A stretch of 64,000 nucleotides of DNA. Source: Streptomyces cyanogenus. Lineage in GTDB: Bacteria; Actinomycetota; Actinomycetes; Streptomycetales; Streptomycetaceae. The stretch lies in assembly GCF_017526105.1 (NCBI RefSeq), contig NZ_CP071839.1, forward strand, positions 2,156,001 through 2,220,000, written 5' to 3'. Within the stretch, counting starts at the first letter, position 1; every line of letters starts with the position of its first letter. Of the stretch, positions 37,355-48,882 are shown piece by piece. A program made the position numbers and the translations under genes. Below the pieces are notes generated by a model. That model did not search any database. It saw nothing but the letters and a program-made list of their open reading frames with translations, and was not told the origin of the DNA.

Positions 37355-37491
37355 GGTCCTTGGCTCAGAGGGTATGGGGGTGCATTAAAGACGTACCCAG
37401 ACATGCGGGGGCATACCGGGAGACACCGCAGGAGAACGTGCGGCAGAGCCAGTCTAATGAAGGTGTTCCGGCTGTCTAGCCTTTCATTGCA

Positions 37492-39558
37492 TCAATCTTC
37501 ACTGGATGCGGTACGGATTTCGCAGGCGTTAGCGGCTTGTTCCGGCCTTGCGTCGTCCTCCGGCGGCTCCTCACCCAGCATGCGCTCCGCCGCGGCGCGG
37601 TGCAGGCGGGCCGCCACCGGGTCCCCGAGCCGGTCCAGGGTGTCGGCGAGCCGCAGCTGCACCGCGGCCTGCAGCCGGACGTCCTCGGCGCGGCGCGCCC
37701 ACTCCACCGCCTCCTGGCAGGTGCGCAGCGACTCCTCGGGCCGCCCGGCGTACTCCTGCACCCGGGCGATCTCGCTCAACGCCCGCGCGCTGGCGGCGAC
37801 ATCACCGCTCCTGCGGTAGCCGGCGAGGGCGGCCCGCCAGTTCCTGAGCGCCTCGCCGTAGCGCCCGGCGTAGGTGTGGGCGGTGGCGATACGGCCGTAC
37901 AGCCGGGCGGCCTCCGGGCGCTCCCCCCGGGCCAGCCGGTCGGCCAGTGCCCGGCCGAACCAGTCGGCGGCCCGGTCGTGATCACCCAGCTCCTGGTAGG
38001 CGCCGCCTACGGATTCCATCGCGCGGCCGGTCGCGTACGGGTCGTTCGCCTCGCGTCCGGCGTCCAGCGCGGCCCGGTAGCGGGCCAGCGCCTCCCGGGT
38101 GCGGCCGGTCTGCGCGTCCAGATCGCCCAGGTTCAGCAGCGCCGCGGCCTTCTCCCGGGGCAGCCCGCGCCGCTCGGCGACATCCAGGACCAGACCGTGC
38201 ACGCCGTACAGGTCGGGCGCGGCGGCCTGCGTGCCGACATGCGCCGCCAGGGCCCTGACCAGCTGGGACATCAGCCGGCGGGCGAGGGTGTCCAGCTCGC
38301 CGTCGGCCACCGCGAGGCGTGCGGAGGCCAGCAGGGCGGGCCGCCGGATGCGCAGCCAGTCTGCGGCGGCCCGCGGACTGGGGAAGCGCAGCGCGGACGG
38401 CATGCCGCTCAGCTTCTCCCGGGCCTGCGGGCTGTCCGTCTCGGTGATCGCGCGGCAGGACTGGAGCAGCCGTACCGTCCGCTCCAGCATCCGGGCCCGG
38501 GCCAGCTGGAGCTCGGCGGGCCGGTCCTGGCTCTCGGCGAGGGCGCGCAGCAGGGGGTGCAGACAGCCGGGGACCTCGTACTGGGGCAGCGGCGAGGCCA
38601 CCGCGCGCAGCAGGCCGAGGGCGACCAGGTCGTCCAGGGTGGTGCGGGCCGCGTCGACCGAGCAGCCGGCCAGCGCCGAGGCGGTGTGCGGGTCGGCCAG
38701 GCCGGCCGGGGCGAGGCACAGCAGTCGCAGTATCCGGGCTGCCGGTGCGGGCAGCTGCTCGTACACGAGCCGGAAGACGCGGGAGAGCGGGGTGCCGTCC
38801 GTGCCGACCTCGGTCTCCGTGTGCAACCGCTTGGCCAGGTCGGAGACGGCGGCCTGGGGGCGGGCGGCGAGCCAGCCGCCGGCCAGCACCAGCGCGGCCG
38901 GGTGGCCCTGGCAGGCCTCCACCAGGGTCTCCGCGGAGCGCGGGTCGACGGTGATGCGGACCGAGCCGGTGTGGCCGGTGAGCAGGTCCAGCGCGGACTT
39001 GGTGTCGAGACCGCCGAGCGTGCAGGGGCGGACGTCCGCGATGCCGGTGAGCGGGCCCTGGGACACGGCCACCGCCAGGCAGTCCGGCGCGTCCGGAAGC
39101 AGTGCGTCGACCTGGTCGGCGCCGGCCGCGTCGTCCAGCAGGAGCAGCATCCGCCGGCCGGCGAGGGCCGCGCGCAGGGCCGCCGTCAAGTCCTCCTCGG
39201 CGGCTCCGGCGGGGGCGGGCACCCCCAGCGCGGCCAGCAGGTCGCGGGCGGCCTGCTCGACGGGGACCGGTGTGCCGCCGGGCTCGCTCAGCCGGGCCCG
39301 CAGCACTCCGTCGGGGTAACGCTCGGCGACCTGCCGGACGAGTTCCTCGGCGAGGCTGGTGCGGCCGGAGCCGGGGCGGCCGGCGATGAGCAGCACGCGC
39401 GCGCGGGGGGCCTTGCGGCCGGAGAGGGTGTCCAGTCCCGCGCGTTCGATGTCGGCGCGCAGCTCCTTCAACTCCCGGGTACGGCCCAGGAATCGGTCCT
39501 TCGTGGCCGGGTGTGCGGACAGCTCCGCACCGTCTGGGTCCACCGCCTGATCCGTCAC
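37492..39558 (-). CDS. AAA/NB-ARC-type ATPase with tetratricopeptide repeats
   Basis: A 688-residue cytoplasmic protein of STAND-ATPase type. It has a P-loop (LLIAGRPGSGRTSLAEELV, about residues 56-74) and a Walker B-like hydrophobic run LLLLDDAAGADQ. A winged-helix-like segment (LRLLCLAPAGLADPHTASALAGCSVDAA) follows. The C-terminal ~250 residues are TPRs (ALLNLGDLDAQTGRTREALARYRAALDAG, SVGGAYQELGDHDRAADWF). No DNA-binding domain is visible at the N-terminus, unlike SARP/AfsR regulators. GTG 39558 is favoured because GGGAG sits 8 nt upstream. It occupies the place where M. tuberculosis has xerD, next to the NUDIX gene. The function is unknown, probably signalling or protein scaffolding. Confidence 0.85.
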   Translation of the reverse strand: MTDQAVDPDGAELSAHPATKDRFLGRTRELKELRADIERAGLDTLSGRKAPRARVLLIAGRPGSGRTSLAEELVRQVAERYPDGVLRARLSEPGGTPVPVEQAARDLLAALGVPAPAGAAEEDLTAALRAALAGRRMLLLLDDAAGADQVDALLPDAPDCLAVAVSQGPLTGIADVRPCTLGGLDTKSALDLLTGHTGSVRITVDPRSAETLVEACQGHPAALVLAGGWLAARPQAAVSDLAKRLHTETEVGTDGTPLSRVFRLVYEQLPAPAARILRLLCLAPAGLADPHTASALAGCSVDAARTTLDDLVALGLLRAVASPLPQYEVPGCLHPLLRALAESQDRPAELQLARARMLERTVRLLQSCRAITETDSPQAREKLSGMPSALRFPSPRAAADWLRIRRPALLASARLAVADGELDTLARRLMSQLVRALAAHVGTQAAAPDLYGVHGLVLDVAERRGLPREKAAALLNLGDLDAQTGRTREALARYRAALDAGREANDPYATGRAMESVGGAYQELGDHDRAADWFGRALADRLARGERPEAARLYGRIATAHTYAGRYGEALRNWRAALAGYRRSGDVAASARALSEIARVQEYAGRPEESLRTCQEAVEWARRAEDVRLQAAVQLRLADTLDRLGDPVAARLHRAAAERMLGEEPPEDDARPEQAANACEIRTASSED

Positions 39559-39740
39559 GGGCCACACTCCCGTCCCACCGCACGCGCAAGCCCGCCGGTG
39601 TCTTCCGTTACGGGCGTTGAAGAGCCTAGTTCACGCTCTGCGACGTTCCGGGAGGAGCGCGGCGGACGGATCGCCCGATCGGATCAGGCGATCGTCACAC
39701 CGGTGCGCCGGACGGGTCCGGGCCCGGGGCCGGGGCCCGG

Positions 39741-40367
39741 TCAGGACGCGAAGGGACGCGCGGGCCACGGCGCGTCGGCGGGCCGCAGCGCGTCCAGGCC
39801 GTCCCCGGCCCGCGCCGCCACCAGGGAGAGCACCCCGACGACGAGGCAGTTGTTGTGCAGGTCCCCGGCCAGGACCCGGCGCACCAGCTCCTCGACCGGC
39901 ACGCGCGCGTGCTGCATGTCGGTCTCCTCGTGCTCCGCCGCGAAGCGCTCGCCCTCCGCGTCGGACAGGCCGCGGGCCAGGAAGATCCGTACGGCTTCGT
40001 CGCAGCCGCCGGGGGTGGTGTACACGTCGGTCAGCACGCGCCAGTCCTCGGCCTTGACGTGCGCCTCCTCGTACAGCTCGCGCTGGGCGGCGTGCAGCGG
40101 GTTCTCGCCCGGCACGTCCAGCAGACCGGCCGGGATCTCCCACAGCTTGTGCCGCACCGGGTGCCGGTACTGGTTGATCAGCAGGACGCGGTCCTCCTCG
40201 TCCAGGGCGAGGACGGCCACGGATCCGGGGTGCACCTGGTAGTCGCGGTGGACCACCGAGCCGTCGGGCATGACCACGTCGTCCGTGCGGACGGAGGTCT
40301 TGTTGCCCGTGAAGGGGGTGTCCGTCGCCCGGATCTCCCACTCCTCGGGGGTGTCCTTGATCGTCAT
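39741..40367 (-). CDS. NUDIX hydrolase (ADP-ribose pyrophosphatase-like)
   Basis: A 208-residue NUDIX enzyme. The Nudix box is visible as GLLDVPGENPLHAAQRELYEEAHV (GX5EX7REUXEEXGU pattern with a variation at the last Gly). TPGGCDEAVRIFLARGL follows, as in ADP-ribose and sugar-nucleotide pyrophosphatases. ATG 40367 follows GGGAGG. It lies 97 bp downstream of pyrG and in the same direction, the pyrG-NUDIX order conserved in actinobacteria. The expected reaction is ADP-ribose to AMP and ribose 5-phosphate. Confidence 0.92.
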   Translation of the reverse strand: MTIKDTPEEWEIRATDTPFTGNKTSVRTDDVVMPDGSVVHRDYQVHPGSVAVLALDEEDRVLLINQYRHPVRHKLWEIPAGLLDVPGENPLHAAQRELYEEAHVKAEDWRVLTDVYTTPGGCDEAVRIFLARGLSDAEGERFAAEHEETDMQHARVPVEELVRRVLAGDLHNNCLVVGVLSLVAARAGDGLDALRPADAPWPARPFAS

Positions 40368-40464
40368 GCCCTGTCCTCCCACACACGTTCCGCAAGACCG
40401 GCAGAAAGAAGCCGGGGTGCTCACCTTTGAAGGGATGCACCCCGGCCACCGTACAACTGGTGTG

Positions 40465-42114
<1,650 letters not shown>

Positions 42115-42679
42115 GGCCAAGAGGGGGCTCCCGTGGTCGCGGTCTGGGGGTGCGGTCCGGCGTTCCTCCCGGCGTCGCCGGGGGTGCCGTCGCTGCGGTT
42201 CGGGGGGCTCCTGTCGGATTTCCCTGACGGGGTGGCTCCCACCGGTCCACGGGCTACCAGCGTATCAGCGCCTGGCCCGGATGGCTTCCGGCCACGCTCC
42301 GCACCCGGCCGCCCACGCGGAGCCGCCACACATGTCACTCGTGTCACTGCGGACGTACTCCGGACACACCGTTCTCACCCGGTGCTCACTCGTTCGGCCC
42401 ACACGGGTTGCCCGGAGCGGCACGCAGATCATCTACGTGCGTCGTATCCTGCTCGGACATTCGCTGCCGAGCCCGGCCGGAACGACGGCACACCCCCGCC
42501 AACATCACCCGGAACAACGAGAGCGCGGCAGTTCGTTGAGCAAAGACTGTCGTGTTGCCTCAGGGCTCGGCGGGCTGCTTTGCTTCACCGCTCAACGACG
42601 CACAACAACGATCCCTTGACCGCACTAGCGACAGCCCCCTGCGCGGGGGTGTGACGTGGCCGTTCGACTGGAGTTGCAC
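42115..42679. other. Divergent intergenic region between pyrG and the GH15 gene
   Basis: A 565-bp region with lower third-position bias in all frames and no convincing ORF. It must hold the promoters of pyrG (leftward) and the GH15 gene (rightward). TTGACC at 42616 followed by CTAGCG is a weak -35/-10 candidate. A short CCCCCTGCGCGGGGG inverted repeat (about 42635-42649) lies just before the GH15 start. No RNA gene was recognised. Confidence 0.45.
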
Positions 42680-44482
42680 GTGGCCGGGCGCATCGAAGAC
42701 TACGCACTCATCGGAGACATGCAGACCGCGGCGCTGGTCTGCCGGGATGGCACGGTGGACTGGCTGTGCCTGCCCCGCTTCGACTCGCATGCCATCTTCG
42801 CCGGCCTGCTGGGCACCGAGGAGCACGGCTTCTGGCGGCTCGGCCCGGCGCACGCCGCCGAGACCGAGCCGCCCACGGCCGCCCGGCGCAGCTACCGAGG
42901 CGACTCGCTGATCCTGGAATCCGAGTGGGACACCCCGCGCGGCACGGTCCGTGTGACTGATTTCATGCCCCCGCGTGACGGCGCCCCGCAGCTGATCCGG
43001 ATCGTGGAGGGGGTCACCGGCCGGGTGCCGATGCGCTCGGCCCTCAGGATGCGGTTCTCCTACGGCCGGGTCGTGCCGTGGGTGCACAAGCACGAGGGCC
43101 GCACGGTGGCCGTCGCCGGTCCGGACTCGGTGTGGTTCGACACCGAGGCGGAGACCTACGGCAAGGCGCTCACCACGTACGCCGACTTCACGGTCGCCCC
43201 GGGTGACCGGATCGCGTTCACGATCTCGTGGCAGCCCTCGCACAAGGAGCCGCCGCCGCTGCCGGAGCCCGAGGCCTCGCTGGAGGCGACGGAGGACTTC
43301 TGGCGCGAGTGGGTCGAGCACTGTACGTACCACGGGCCGTACCGCGAGGCGGTGATCCGCTCGCTGATCACCCTGAAGGCGCTGACGTACGCCCCGACCG
43401 GCGGCATCGTCGCCGCCCCCACCACCTCCCTGCCGGAGGACATCGGGGGCGTGCGCAACTGGGACTACCGCTACACCTGGCTGCGGGACGCGGCGATCAC
43501 CCTGTCCTCGCTGCTGCGCACGGGCTACCGCGAGGAGGCCCGCGCCTGGCGCGAGTGGCTGCTGCGCGCGGTCGCCGGCGACCCGGAGAACCTGCAGATC
43601 ATGTACGGCATCGCCGGCGAGCGTGAGCTGGGCGAGGCGGAGCTTGACTGGCTGCCGGGCTACGAGAACTCGGCCCCGGTCCGGGTCGGCAACGGCGCCG
43701 CGCACCAGCTCCAGCTGGACGTCTACGGCGAGGTCACCGAGGCCCTGCACCTGGGTCACATGACGGGCCTGGCCCGCAACGACTACGCCTCGCTGCTCCA
43801 GCTGAAGCTGATCCGCTACCTGGAGGACCACTGGCAGGAGCCGGACGAGGGCATCTGGGAGGTGCGCGGCCCGCGCCGGCACTTCGTGCACTCCAAGGTG
43901 ATGGCCTGGGTCGCGGTGGACCGCACCATCAAGCTGATCGAGTCCGGGGACGCGGACGGCCCGCTGGAGCGCTGGCGCGAGCTGCGCGACGACATCCACC
44001 GGGACGTGTGCGAGAAGGGCTACGACAAGGAGCGCAACACCTTCACCCAGTCCTACGGCTCGCAGGAGCTGGACGCCTCGCTGCTGCTCATCCCGCAGAT
44101 GGGCTTCCTGCCGCCGGACGACAAGCGGGTGATCGGCACGATCGAGGCGATCCAGCGTGAGCTGTCCACCCCGGACGGGTTCATCCTGCGTTACCCGACG
44201 GAGGGCGCGCACGCGGGCGTCGACGGCCTGCCGGGCGACGAGGGCGCCTTCCTGGCCTGCTCGTTCTGGATGGCGGACGACCTGGCGATGATCGGCCGGG
44301 TGGACGAGGCCCGCAAGCTGTTCGAGAAGCTCCTCGCGCTGCGCAACGACCTCGGTCTGCTCGCCGAGGAGTGGGACCCGCGGCTGAAGCGGCAGGTGGG
44401 CAACTTCCCGCAGGCGTTCAGCCACGTCCCGCTGATCGACACGGCCCTGCGGCTGACGGCCTCGGGCGCCTACGGCGGCTAG
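42680..44482 (+). CDS. Glycoside hydrolase family 15 protein (glucoamylase/trehalase-like)
   Basis: A 600-residue cytoplasmic enzyme with the GH15 layout. There is an N-terminal beta-sandwich (AGRIEDYALIGDMQTAALVCRDGTVDWLCLPRFDS). An (alpha/alpha)6 catalytic barrel follows, with NWDYRYTWLRDAAITL holding the substrate-binding Arg and Asp, and GLLAEEWDP near the C-terminus with a catalytic Glu. There is no signal peptide. GTG 42680 is preferred (GGAG 6 nt upstream); GTG 42656 is an in-frame alternative. Mycobacterial members of this clade are trehalases, so trehalose or a storage alpha-glucan oligomer is the likely substrate. Confidence 0.85.
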   Translation: MAGRIEDYALIGDMQTAALVCRDGTVDWLCLPRFDSHAIFAGLLGTEEHGFWRLGPAHAAETEPPTAARRSYRGDSLILESEWDTPRGTVRVTDFMPPRDGAPQLIRIVEGVTGRVPMRSALRMRFSYGRVVPWVHKHEGRTVAVAGPDSVWFDTEAETYGKALTTYADFTVAPGDRIAFTISWQPSHKEPPPLPEPEASLEATEDFWREWVEHCTYHGPYREAVIRSLITLKALTYAPTGGIVAAPTTSLPEDIGGVRNWDYRYTWLRDAAITLSSLLRTGYREEARAWREWLLRAVAGDPENLQIMYGIAGERELGEAELDWLPGYENSAPVRVGNGAAHQLQLDVYGEVTEALHLGHMTGLARNDYASLLQLKLIRYLEDHWQEPDEGIWEVRGPRRHFVHSKVMAWVAVDRTIKLIESGDADGPLERWRELRDDIHRDVCEKGYDKERNTFTQSYGSQELDASLLLIPQMGFLPPDDKRVIGTIEAIQRELSTPDGFILRYPTEGAHAGVDGLPGDEGAFLACSFWMADDLAMIGRVDEARKLFEKLLALRNDLGLLAEEWDPRLKRQVGNFPQAFSHVPLIDTALRLTASGAYGG

Positions 44483-44623
44483 GCGCTCCGCTGGGAGCGT
44501 CGTCCAGCGCCTTCGCTCGTCCGCGGGTCCGTCGTGGCCGGTCGCGCGGTTCCCCGCGCGCCTTCGGGGAGCGGCCGCCTACGCTGTAACCGGATGATCG
44601 CCCCTCCGGGGAGGAGGGTTGCC

Positions 44624-46006
44624 GTGGCTTCCCTCTCGAAGGCGGGCAGGGCGCTCGCCGCGCTGCGCGAGGACCTGGTCGGCGACGTGTTCGCCCCGGG
44701 GGACCCCGGCTACGACGAGGCGCGGACGGTCTTCAACGCGAGGGTCGACCGCCGGCCGGCCGTGCTCGCCCGGTGCGCGGACGCCACCGACGTGGTCCGG
44801 GCGGTGCGCTTCGGCAGGGAGCTGGACCTGCACATCGCGGTGCGCGGCGGCGGCCACGGCGTGGCCGGCAGCGCGCTGGGCGACGGCGCGCTCGTGGTGG
44901 ACCTGCGCCGGATGCACCGGGTCACCGTCGACCCGGCGGCCGAGGCGGTCCGGGTCGAGGGCGGCGCCACGATGAGCCATCTCGACCGGGCAACCCAGCC
45001 GTACGGTCTGGCCACCACCGGCGGGCGTGTCTCCACCACCGGGGTCGGCGGGTTCGTCCTCGGCGGCGGCACCGGCTGGCTGGACCGCGCCTTCGGCCTG
45101 GCCGTCGACAACCTCATCGGTGTCGAGCTGGTGACCGCCGACGCCGAGCGGGTGCACGCCAGCGCCGACGAGAACCCCGAGCTGTTCTGGGCGCTGCACG
45201 GCGGGGGCGGCAACTTCGGCGTGGCCACCGCGCTCACCCTGGAGCTGCACGAGCTGCCGGAGTTCTCCGTCGTCCTGCTGATGTTCCTGCCGCAGCACGG
45301 ACCGGACGTGATCCGTACCTTCCGCGAGATCATCCGTACCGGCCCGGACGAGGTGGGGGGCGCGGTGCAGTTCGTCACCGGCCCGCCCGAGGAGTTCACG
45401 CCGCCGCAGCTGGTGGGCACGCCGGTGTGCGCGGCGCTGCTGACCTACACGGGCGGCGAGGACGGGCTGCGGGCGCTCGCCGAGCCGCTGCTCGCGCTGC
45501 CGCACGAGGTGGAGCTGGCCGGCGACATGCCGTACGCCGATGCGCAGTGCATGCTGGACGATCCGCCGGGCCTGCGGAACCACTGGTCGGCGGAGTGTCT
45601 GCCGGGGCTGCCGGACGAGGCGGTGGACGCCTTCTGCGCCCGCGCGGAGGGCATGCCGGTGCCGACCCGCAGCCGGCACATCCTGTTCCCGCAGGGCGGG
45701 GCGATCGCCGCCGGCCCGCACGAGTACCCGGTGGCGTACCGGGACGCCCGCTGGACGGCGCACCCGTTCGCCGTCTGGGCGGACCCCGCCGACGACGAAC
45801 GGGCGGTCGGCTGGGTGCGGGACGTGCGCGCCGGGCTGCGGCCGTGGAGCACGGGGGCCGTCTGCCTCAACTTCATCGGCGACGAGGGCCCCGAACGGGT
45901 CCGCGCGGGCCTGGGCGCCGGGAACACGCTGCGCCTGGAGAAGGTGAAGCGGCGGTACGACCCCGACAACGTGTTCCGCTTCAACCACAACATCCGGCCG
46001 GTCTAG
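44624..46006 (+). CDS. FAD-binding oxidoreductase, berberine-bridge-enzyme type
   Basis: A 460-residue flavoprotein of the FAD_binding_4/BBE family. IAVRGGGHGVAGSALGDGALVVDL includes the His that carries 8-alpha-histidyl FAD in relatives. GVGGFVLGGGTGWLDRAFG and the C-terminal RRYDPDNVFRFNHNI (BBE motif) are diagnostic. GTG 44624 follows a strong GGAGGAGGG; an ATG at 44594 placed 8 nt after TACGCT could give a longer leaderless form. Homologues oxidise sugars, alkaloids or polyketides. Nothing in the neighbourhood fixes a substrate. Confidence 0.9.
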   Translation: MASLSKAGRALAALREDLVGDVFAPGDPGYDEARTVFNARVDRRPAVLARCADATDVVRAVRFGRELDLHIAVRGGGHGVAGSALGDGALVVDLRRMHRVTVDPAAEAVRVEGGATMSHLDRATQPYGLATTGGRVSTTGVGGFVLGGGTGWLDRAFGLAVDNLIGVELVTADAERVHASADENPELFWALHGGGGNFGVATALTLELHELPEFSVVLLMFLPQHGPDVIRTFREIIRTGPDEVGGAVQFVTGPPEEFTPPQLVGTPVCAALLTYTGGEDGLRALAEPLLALPHEVELAGDMPYADAQCMLDDPPGLRNHWSAECLPGLPDEAVDAFCARAEGMPVPTRSRHILFPQGGAIAAGPHEYPVAYRDARWTAHPFAVWADPADDERAVGWVRDVRAGLRPWSTGAVCLNFIGDEGPERVRAGLGAGNTLRLEKVKRRYDPDNVFRFNHNIRPV

Positions 46007-46063
46007 GCGGCAGCCGTCCTCCGCCGGCTGTCCTGAGGACGTTGTCGCAGGTAGCGTCGCCGC

Positions 46064-47710
46064 ATGGACAGCCGTACGGACCACCGATCCGACACCCAGG
46101 GCGCCGGCATCACCGTGCAGCGGGCGCTGGAGCTGCCCGGCCTGCGCAGCGGGCTGCCGGAGGTCCTGGCGGGCGCCGACCGGCTCGGCCGCACCGTGCG
46201 CTGGGTGCACGCGGGCGAGGTCCCGAACATCGCCTCGCTGCTCAAGGGCGGCGAGCTGCTGCTCACCACGGGCTACGGCCTCGGTACCCGGCCGGCCGAG
46301 CAGCGGGCCTTCGTCCGGACCCTCGCCGAGCGCGGGATCGCCGCCCTGGTGGTGGAGCTGGGCCCGCGCTTCGCCCGGCTGCCCGCCGCCCTGGTGGACA
46401 CGGCACGGGCGGCCGGTCTGCCGCTGGTCCAGCTGCACCGCGAGGTGCCGTTCGTGACGGTGACCGAGGAGGTCCACACCGAGATCGTCAACGGTCACTA
46501 CGCGCTGCTCCAGCGGGCGGAGGAGGTGCACCGGCGCTGCACCGAGGCGCTGCTGGCCGGCGGCGGGGTGCCGCAGGTGCTGGGCATCCTGGCGGACTTC
46601 GGCGACAACCCGGTGTTCCTGGAGACGGCCGACGGCCGGCTGCTGTACGCCGCCGGTGCCGGGCCGCAGGGCGCCGACCCGCTCCAGGTGTGGGAGGGGC
46701 TGCGCGGTCCGCACAAGGAGGACCCGCCGCCCGCCGGCTCGGTGCTGGTGGACGTGCCCGGCGGCGGGCCCGGTACGGCCGGTTCGGTGCGCGCCCGCCT
46801 GGTGCTGCTGCCGGTGCGCTCCCCGCTGTCCCCGGTGCACCGGCTCGCCGCCGAGCGGGCCGCGGGCATCCTGGCCGTGGTGCTGATGCAGGCCCGGCAG
46901 GAGGAGGAGCTGGCGGCGCGCGGGCGCGGTGACTTCCTCACCGATCTCGCCGAGGGCCGGATCACGGCGGAGGACGCCCCGGCGCAGGCCCGGGTCCTCG
47001 GTTTCAAGCCCGGCGGCAGCCCGCTGCTGCCGGTGGTGATGCGGATCGGGGACACGCTCTCCCCCGGCGGGGGCTGGGCGGTGCTGGCCCGGGCGGTCTC
47101 CGAGGAGCTGGCCGCGGTGGGTGTGCCGGTGCTGCTCGGGGTACGTCCGGTGGAGGGCCGGGTGCTGGTGCTGCTGGGGCTGCGCTCGGAGTCGGAGCGG
47201 GCGGCGGTCGCGGACCGGGTGGCGGCGGCGCTGCGGGCGGGGGTGGATCGGGCCGGGATGCGCCGGCCGGGCTCGCCGCCGCCGGTGGTGGTCGTCGGGG
47301 TGGCGGGCGGCTGGGCGGCGGCCTCGGCGGGGCTCCGGCACGCGGCGGAGACGGCGACGGCGGCCCAGGGCCTGACCGACCGGCCCTGGTACGACGCCCG
47401 GCGCCTCGACATCGACCTGCTGCTGTGGCGGCTGCGCGACCACCCGGACCTGGCGGCCTTCGTGGACCGCGCGATCGGCCCGCTGCGCGAGCACGACCAC
47501 CGTGCCAAGCCGCCGCTGCTGCCGACCCTGGAGACCTATCTGGCGCACGCCGGCCGCAAGGCGGAGACGGCCCGCGAGCTGCACCTCAACCGGCAGACGC
47601 TGTACAACCGGCTCGCCCGGATCGGGGAGTTGCTGGGCACCGATCTCGACGACCCGCAGACGGTGCTGGCGTTGAGCCTGGCGCTGCGGGCGCGCAGGCA
47701 CGTGCCCTAG
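46064..47710 (+). CDS. PucR-family transcriptional regulator
   Basis: A 548-residue regulator. The N-terminal PucR/purine-catabolism domain (ITVQRALELPGLRSGLPEVLAGADRLGRTVRWVH) is followed by a GGDEF-like middle region. The C-terminal helix-turn-helix (YLAHAGRKAETARELHLNRQTLYNRLARIGELLG) belongs to the HTH_30 type. ATG 46064 is 6 nt after TAGCGT (46052-46057), a leaderless start. PucR members respond to purine or other nitrogen metabolites. The neighbouring FAD oxidase gene is a plausible target, which is inference. The end overlaps the convergent GT4 gene by 4 bp. Confidence 0.9.
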   Translation: MDSRTDHRSDTQGAGITVQRALELPGLRSGLPEVLAGADRLGRTVRWVHAGEVPNIASLLKGGELLLTTGYGLGTRPAEQRAFVRTLAERGIAALVVELGPRFARLPAALVDTARAAGLPLVQLHREVPFVTVTEEVHTEIVNGHYALLQRAEEVHRRCTEALLAGGGVPQVLGILADFGDNPVFLETADGRLLYAAGAGPQGADPLQVWEGLRGPHKEDPPPAGSVLVDVPGGGPGTAGSVRARLVLLPVRSPLSPVHRLAAERAAGILAVVLMQARQEEELAARGRGDFLTDLAEGRITAEDAPAQARVLGFKPGGSPLLPVVMRIGDTLSPGGGWAVLARAVSEELAAVGVPVLLGVRPVEGRVLVLLGLRSESERAAVADRVAAALRAGVDRAGMRRPGSPPPVVVVGVAGGWAAASAGLRHAAETATAAQGLTDRPWYDARRLDIDLLLWRLRDHPDLAAFVDRAIGPLREHDHRAKPPLLPTLETYLAHAGRKAETARELHLNRQTLYNRLARIGELLGTDLDDPQTVLALSLALRARRHVP

Positions 47711-48882
47711 GCCAGTGGTCTCGGCTGCGTCAGCTCGTCGTACACGCTCAGTACCTGGGCGACGGTCTCGTCCTCGGTGGGCCAGGTGGCGGCCTGCCGG
47801 GCGCCGCGCTCGCGCAGCAGTGCGCACCGCTCCGGGTCGGCGAGCAGTCGTACGACGGTGTGGGCGAGGGCGTGCGGATCGCCGTAGGGGACGAGTTCGG
47901 CGGCGTCGCCGACGAGGTCCGGGATGCCGCCGACCCGGGTGGCGACGAGCGGCACGCGCGCGTGCAGGGCCTCCTGGGCGAGCACGGACCGCGACTCCCA
48001 CCTGCTGGTCAGGAGTGCCAGATCGGCGGCGGCGAGCAGCTCGGCCACGTCGTCCCGGCGCCCGATGAGCCGCACCGGCAGTTCCTCGTCCTCGATCCGC
48101 CGTTGCAGCACCGGCCGCAGCGGCCCCTCCCCGGCGACGACCACGAGCGGTGCCGGGTCCAGGTCCCGCCAGGTGCGGGCCGCGTCGAGCAGGACGTCGT
48201 ACCCGCGGTTGCGGTCCAGGGAGCCGACCGCGATGAGCAACGGGCGTCCGGTGGCGCCGAGTTCGGCCCGCATCTTGGGCCGCAGCCGGTCGGGGTCGTC
48301 CAGGTCGGGGCCGTCGGGATCGAGTGCGTCCGCGTCGAGGAGGCCGCCGGGCCGGCGCCGGGCCGGCAGGCCGACGGCCGCGAGCCGGGCGTCCCGCGCG
48401 CCGGTCCGCCGCGCCCGGTCGACCAGGTCGGAGCTGGTGCCGAGGACCACGGCCGCGGTTCTCGCCACCCGTCGCTCCAGCATCCGCAGCAGATGAGCGC
48501 GGGGGCCGTCCGCGTGGGCCCGGTTGTGCCAGGTGACCACCAGCGGGGTGGTGCGGCCGCCGAGTGCGAGCACGGCCCGGAAGGAGGCGTGCAGGCCGTG
48601 CGCGTGCACCAGGTCGGCGTTGGTGCAGGCCGTGCGGAGGGCGGCCACGGAGACGGGGTCGCTGCTGCGCGGCACGTGCACGTGCTCGGCGCCGGCCCCG
48701 GTGAAGTCGTAGGCGTGGTCCGCCTCGGCGGGGGCGCACACCGTGACGCGCACGCCCCTGGCCACGAGCCCCTCGGCCAGGGAGCGCACGTGCGCGCTGC
48801 TGCCGGCGTTGCCTCCGCCGAGCACCTGCACGGTGCGCAGCGGCGACTGGCCGTGCGGTGCGTTGCTGCTCACGGGGCTCAC
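47707..48882 (-). CDS. Glycosyltransferase family 4 protein
   Basis: A 391-residue GT-B glycosyltransferase. The N-terminal domain has VQVLGGGNAGSSAHVRSLAEGL and LVHAHGLHASFRAVLA. The C-terminal donor-binding domain has LIAVGSLDRNRGYDVLLDA, LIGRRDDVAELLAAADLALLTSRWESRSVLAQEALHARVPLVAT, where the ExxxxxxxE-type motif and GGIPDLV are typical of GT4. There are no membrane segments. ATG 48882 is the start. Such enzymes often build cell-envelope glycolipids or exopolysaccharides; donor and acceptor are unknown. Confidence 0.9.
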   Translation of the reverse strand: MSPVSSNAPHGQSPLRTVQVLGGGNAGSSAHVRSLAEGLVARGVRVTVCAPAEADHAYDFTGAGAEHVHVPRSSDPVSVAALRTACTNADLVHAHGLHASFRAVLALGGRTTPLVVTWHNRAHADGPRAHLLRMLERRVARTAAVVLGTSSDLVDRARRTGARDARLAAVGLPARRRPGGLLDADALDPDGPDLDDPDRLRPKMRAELGATGRPLLIAVGSLDRNRGYDVLLDAARTWRDLDPAPLVVVAGEGPLRPVLQRRIEDEELPVRLIGRRDDVAELLAAADLALLTSRWESRSVLAQEALHARVPLVATRVGGIPDLVGDAAELVPYGDPHALAHTVVRLLADPERCALLRERGARQAATWPTEDETVAQVLSVYDELTQPRPLA

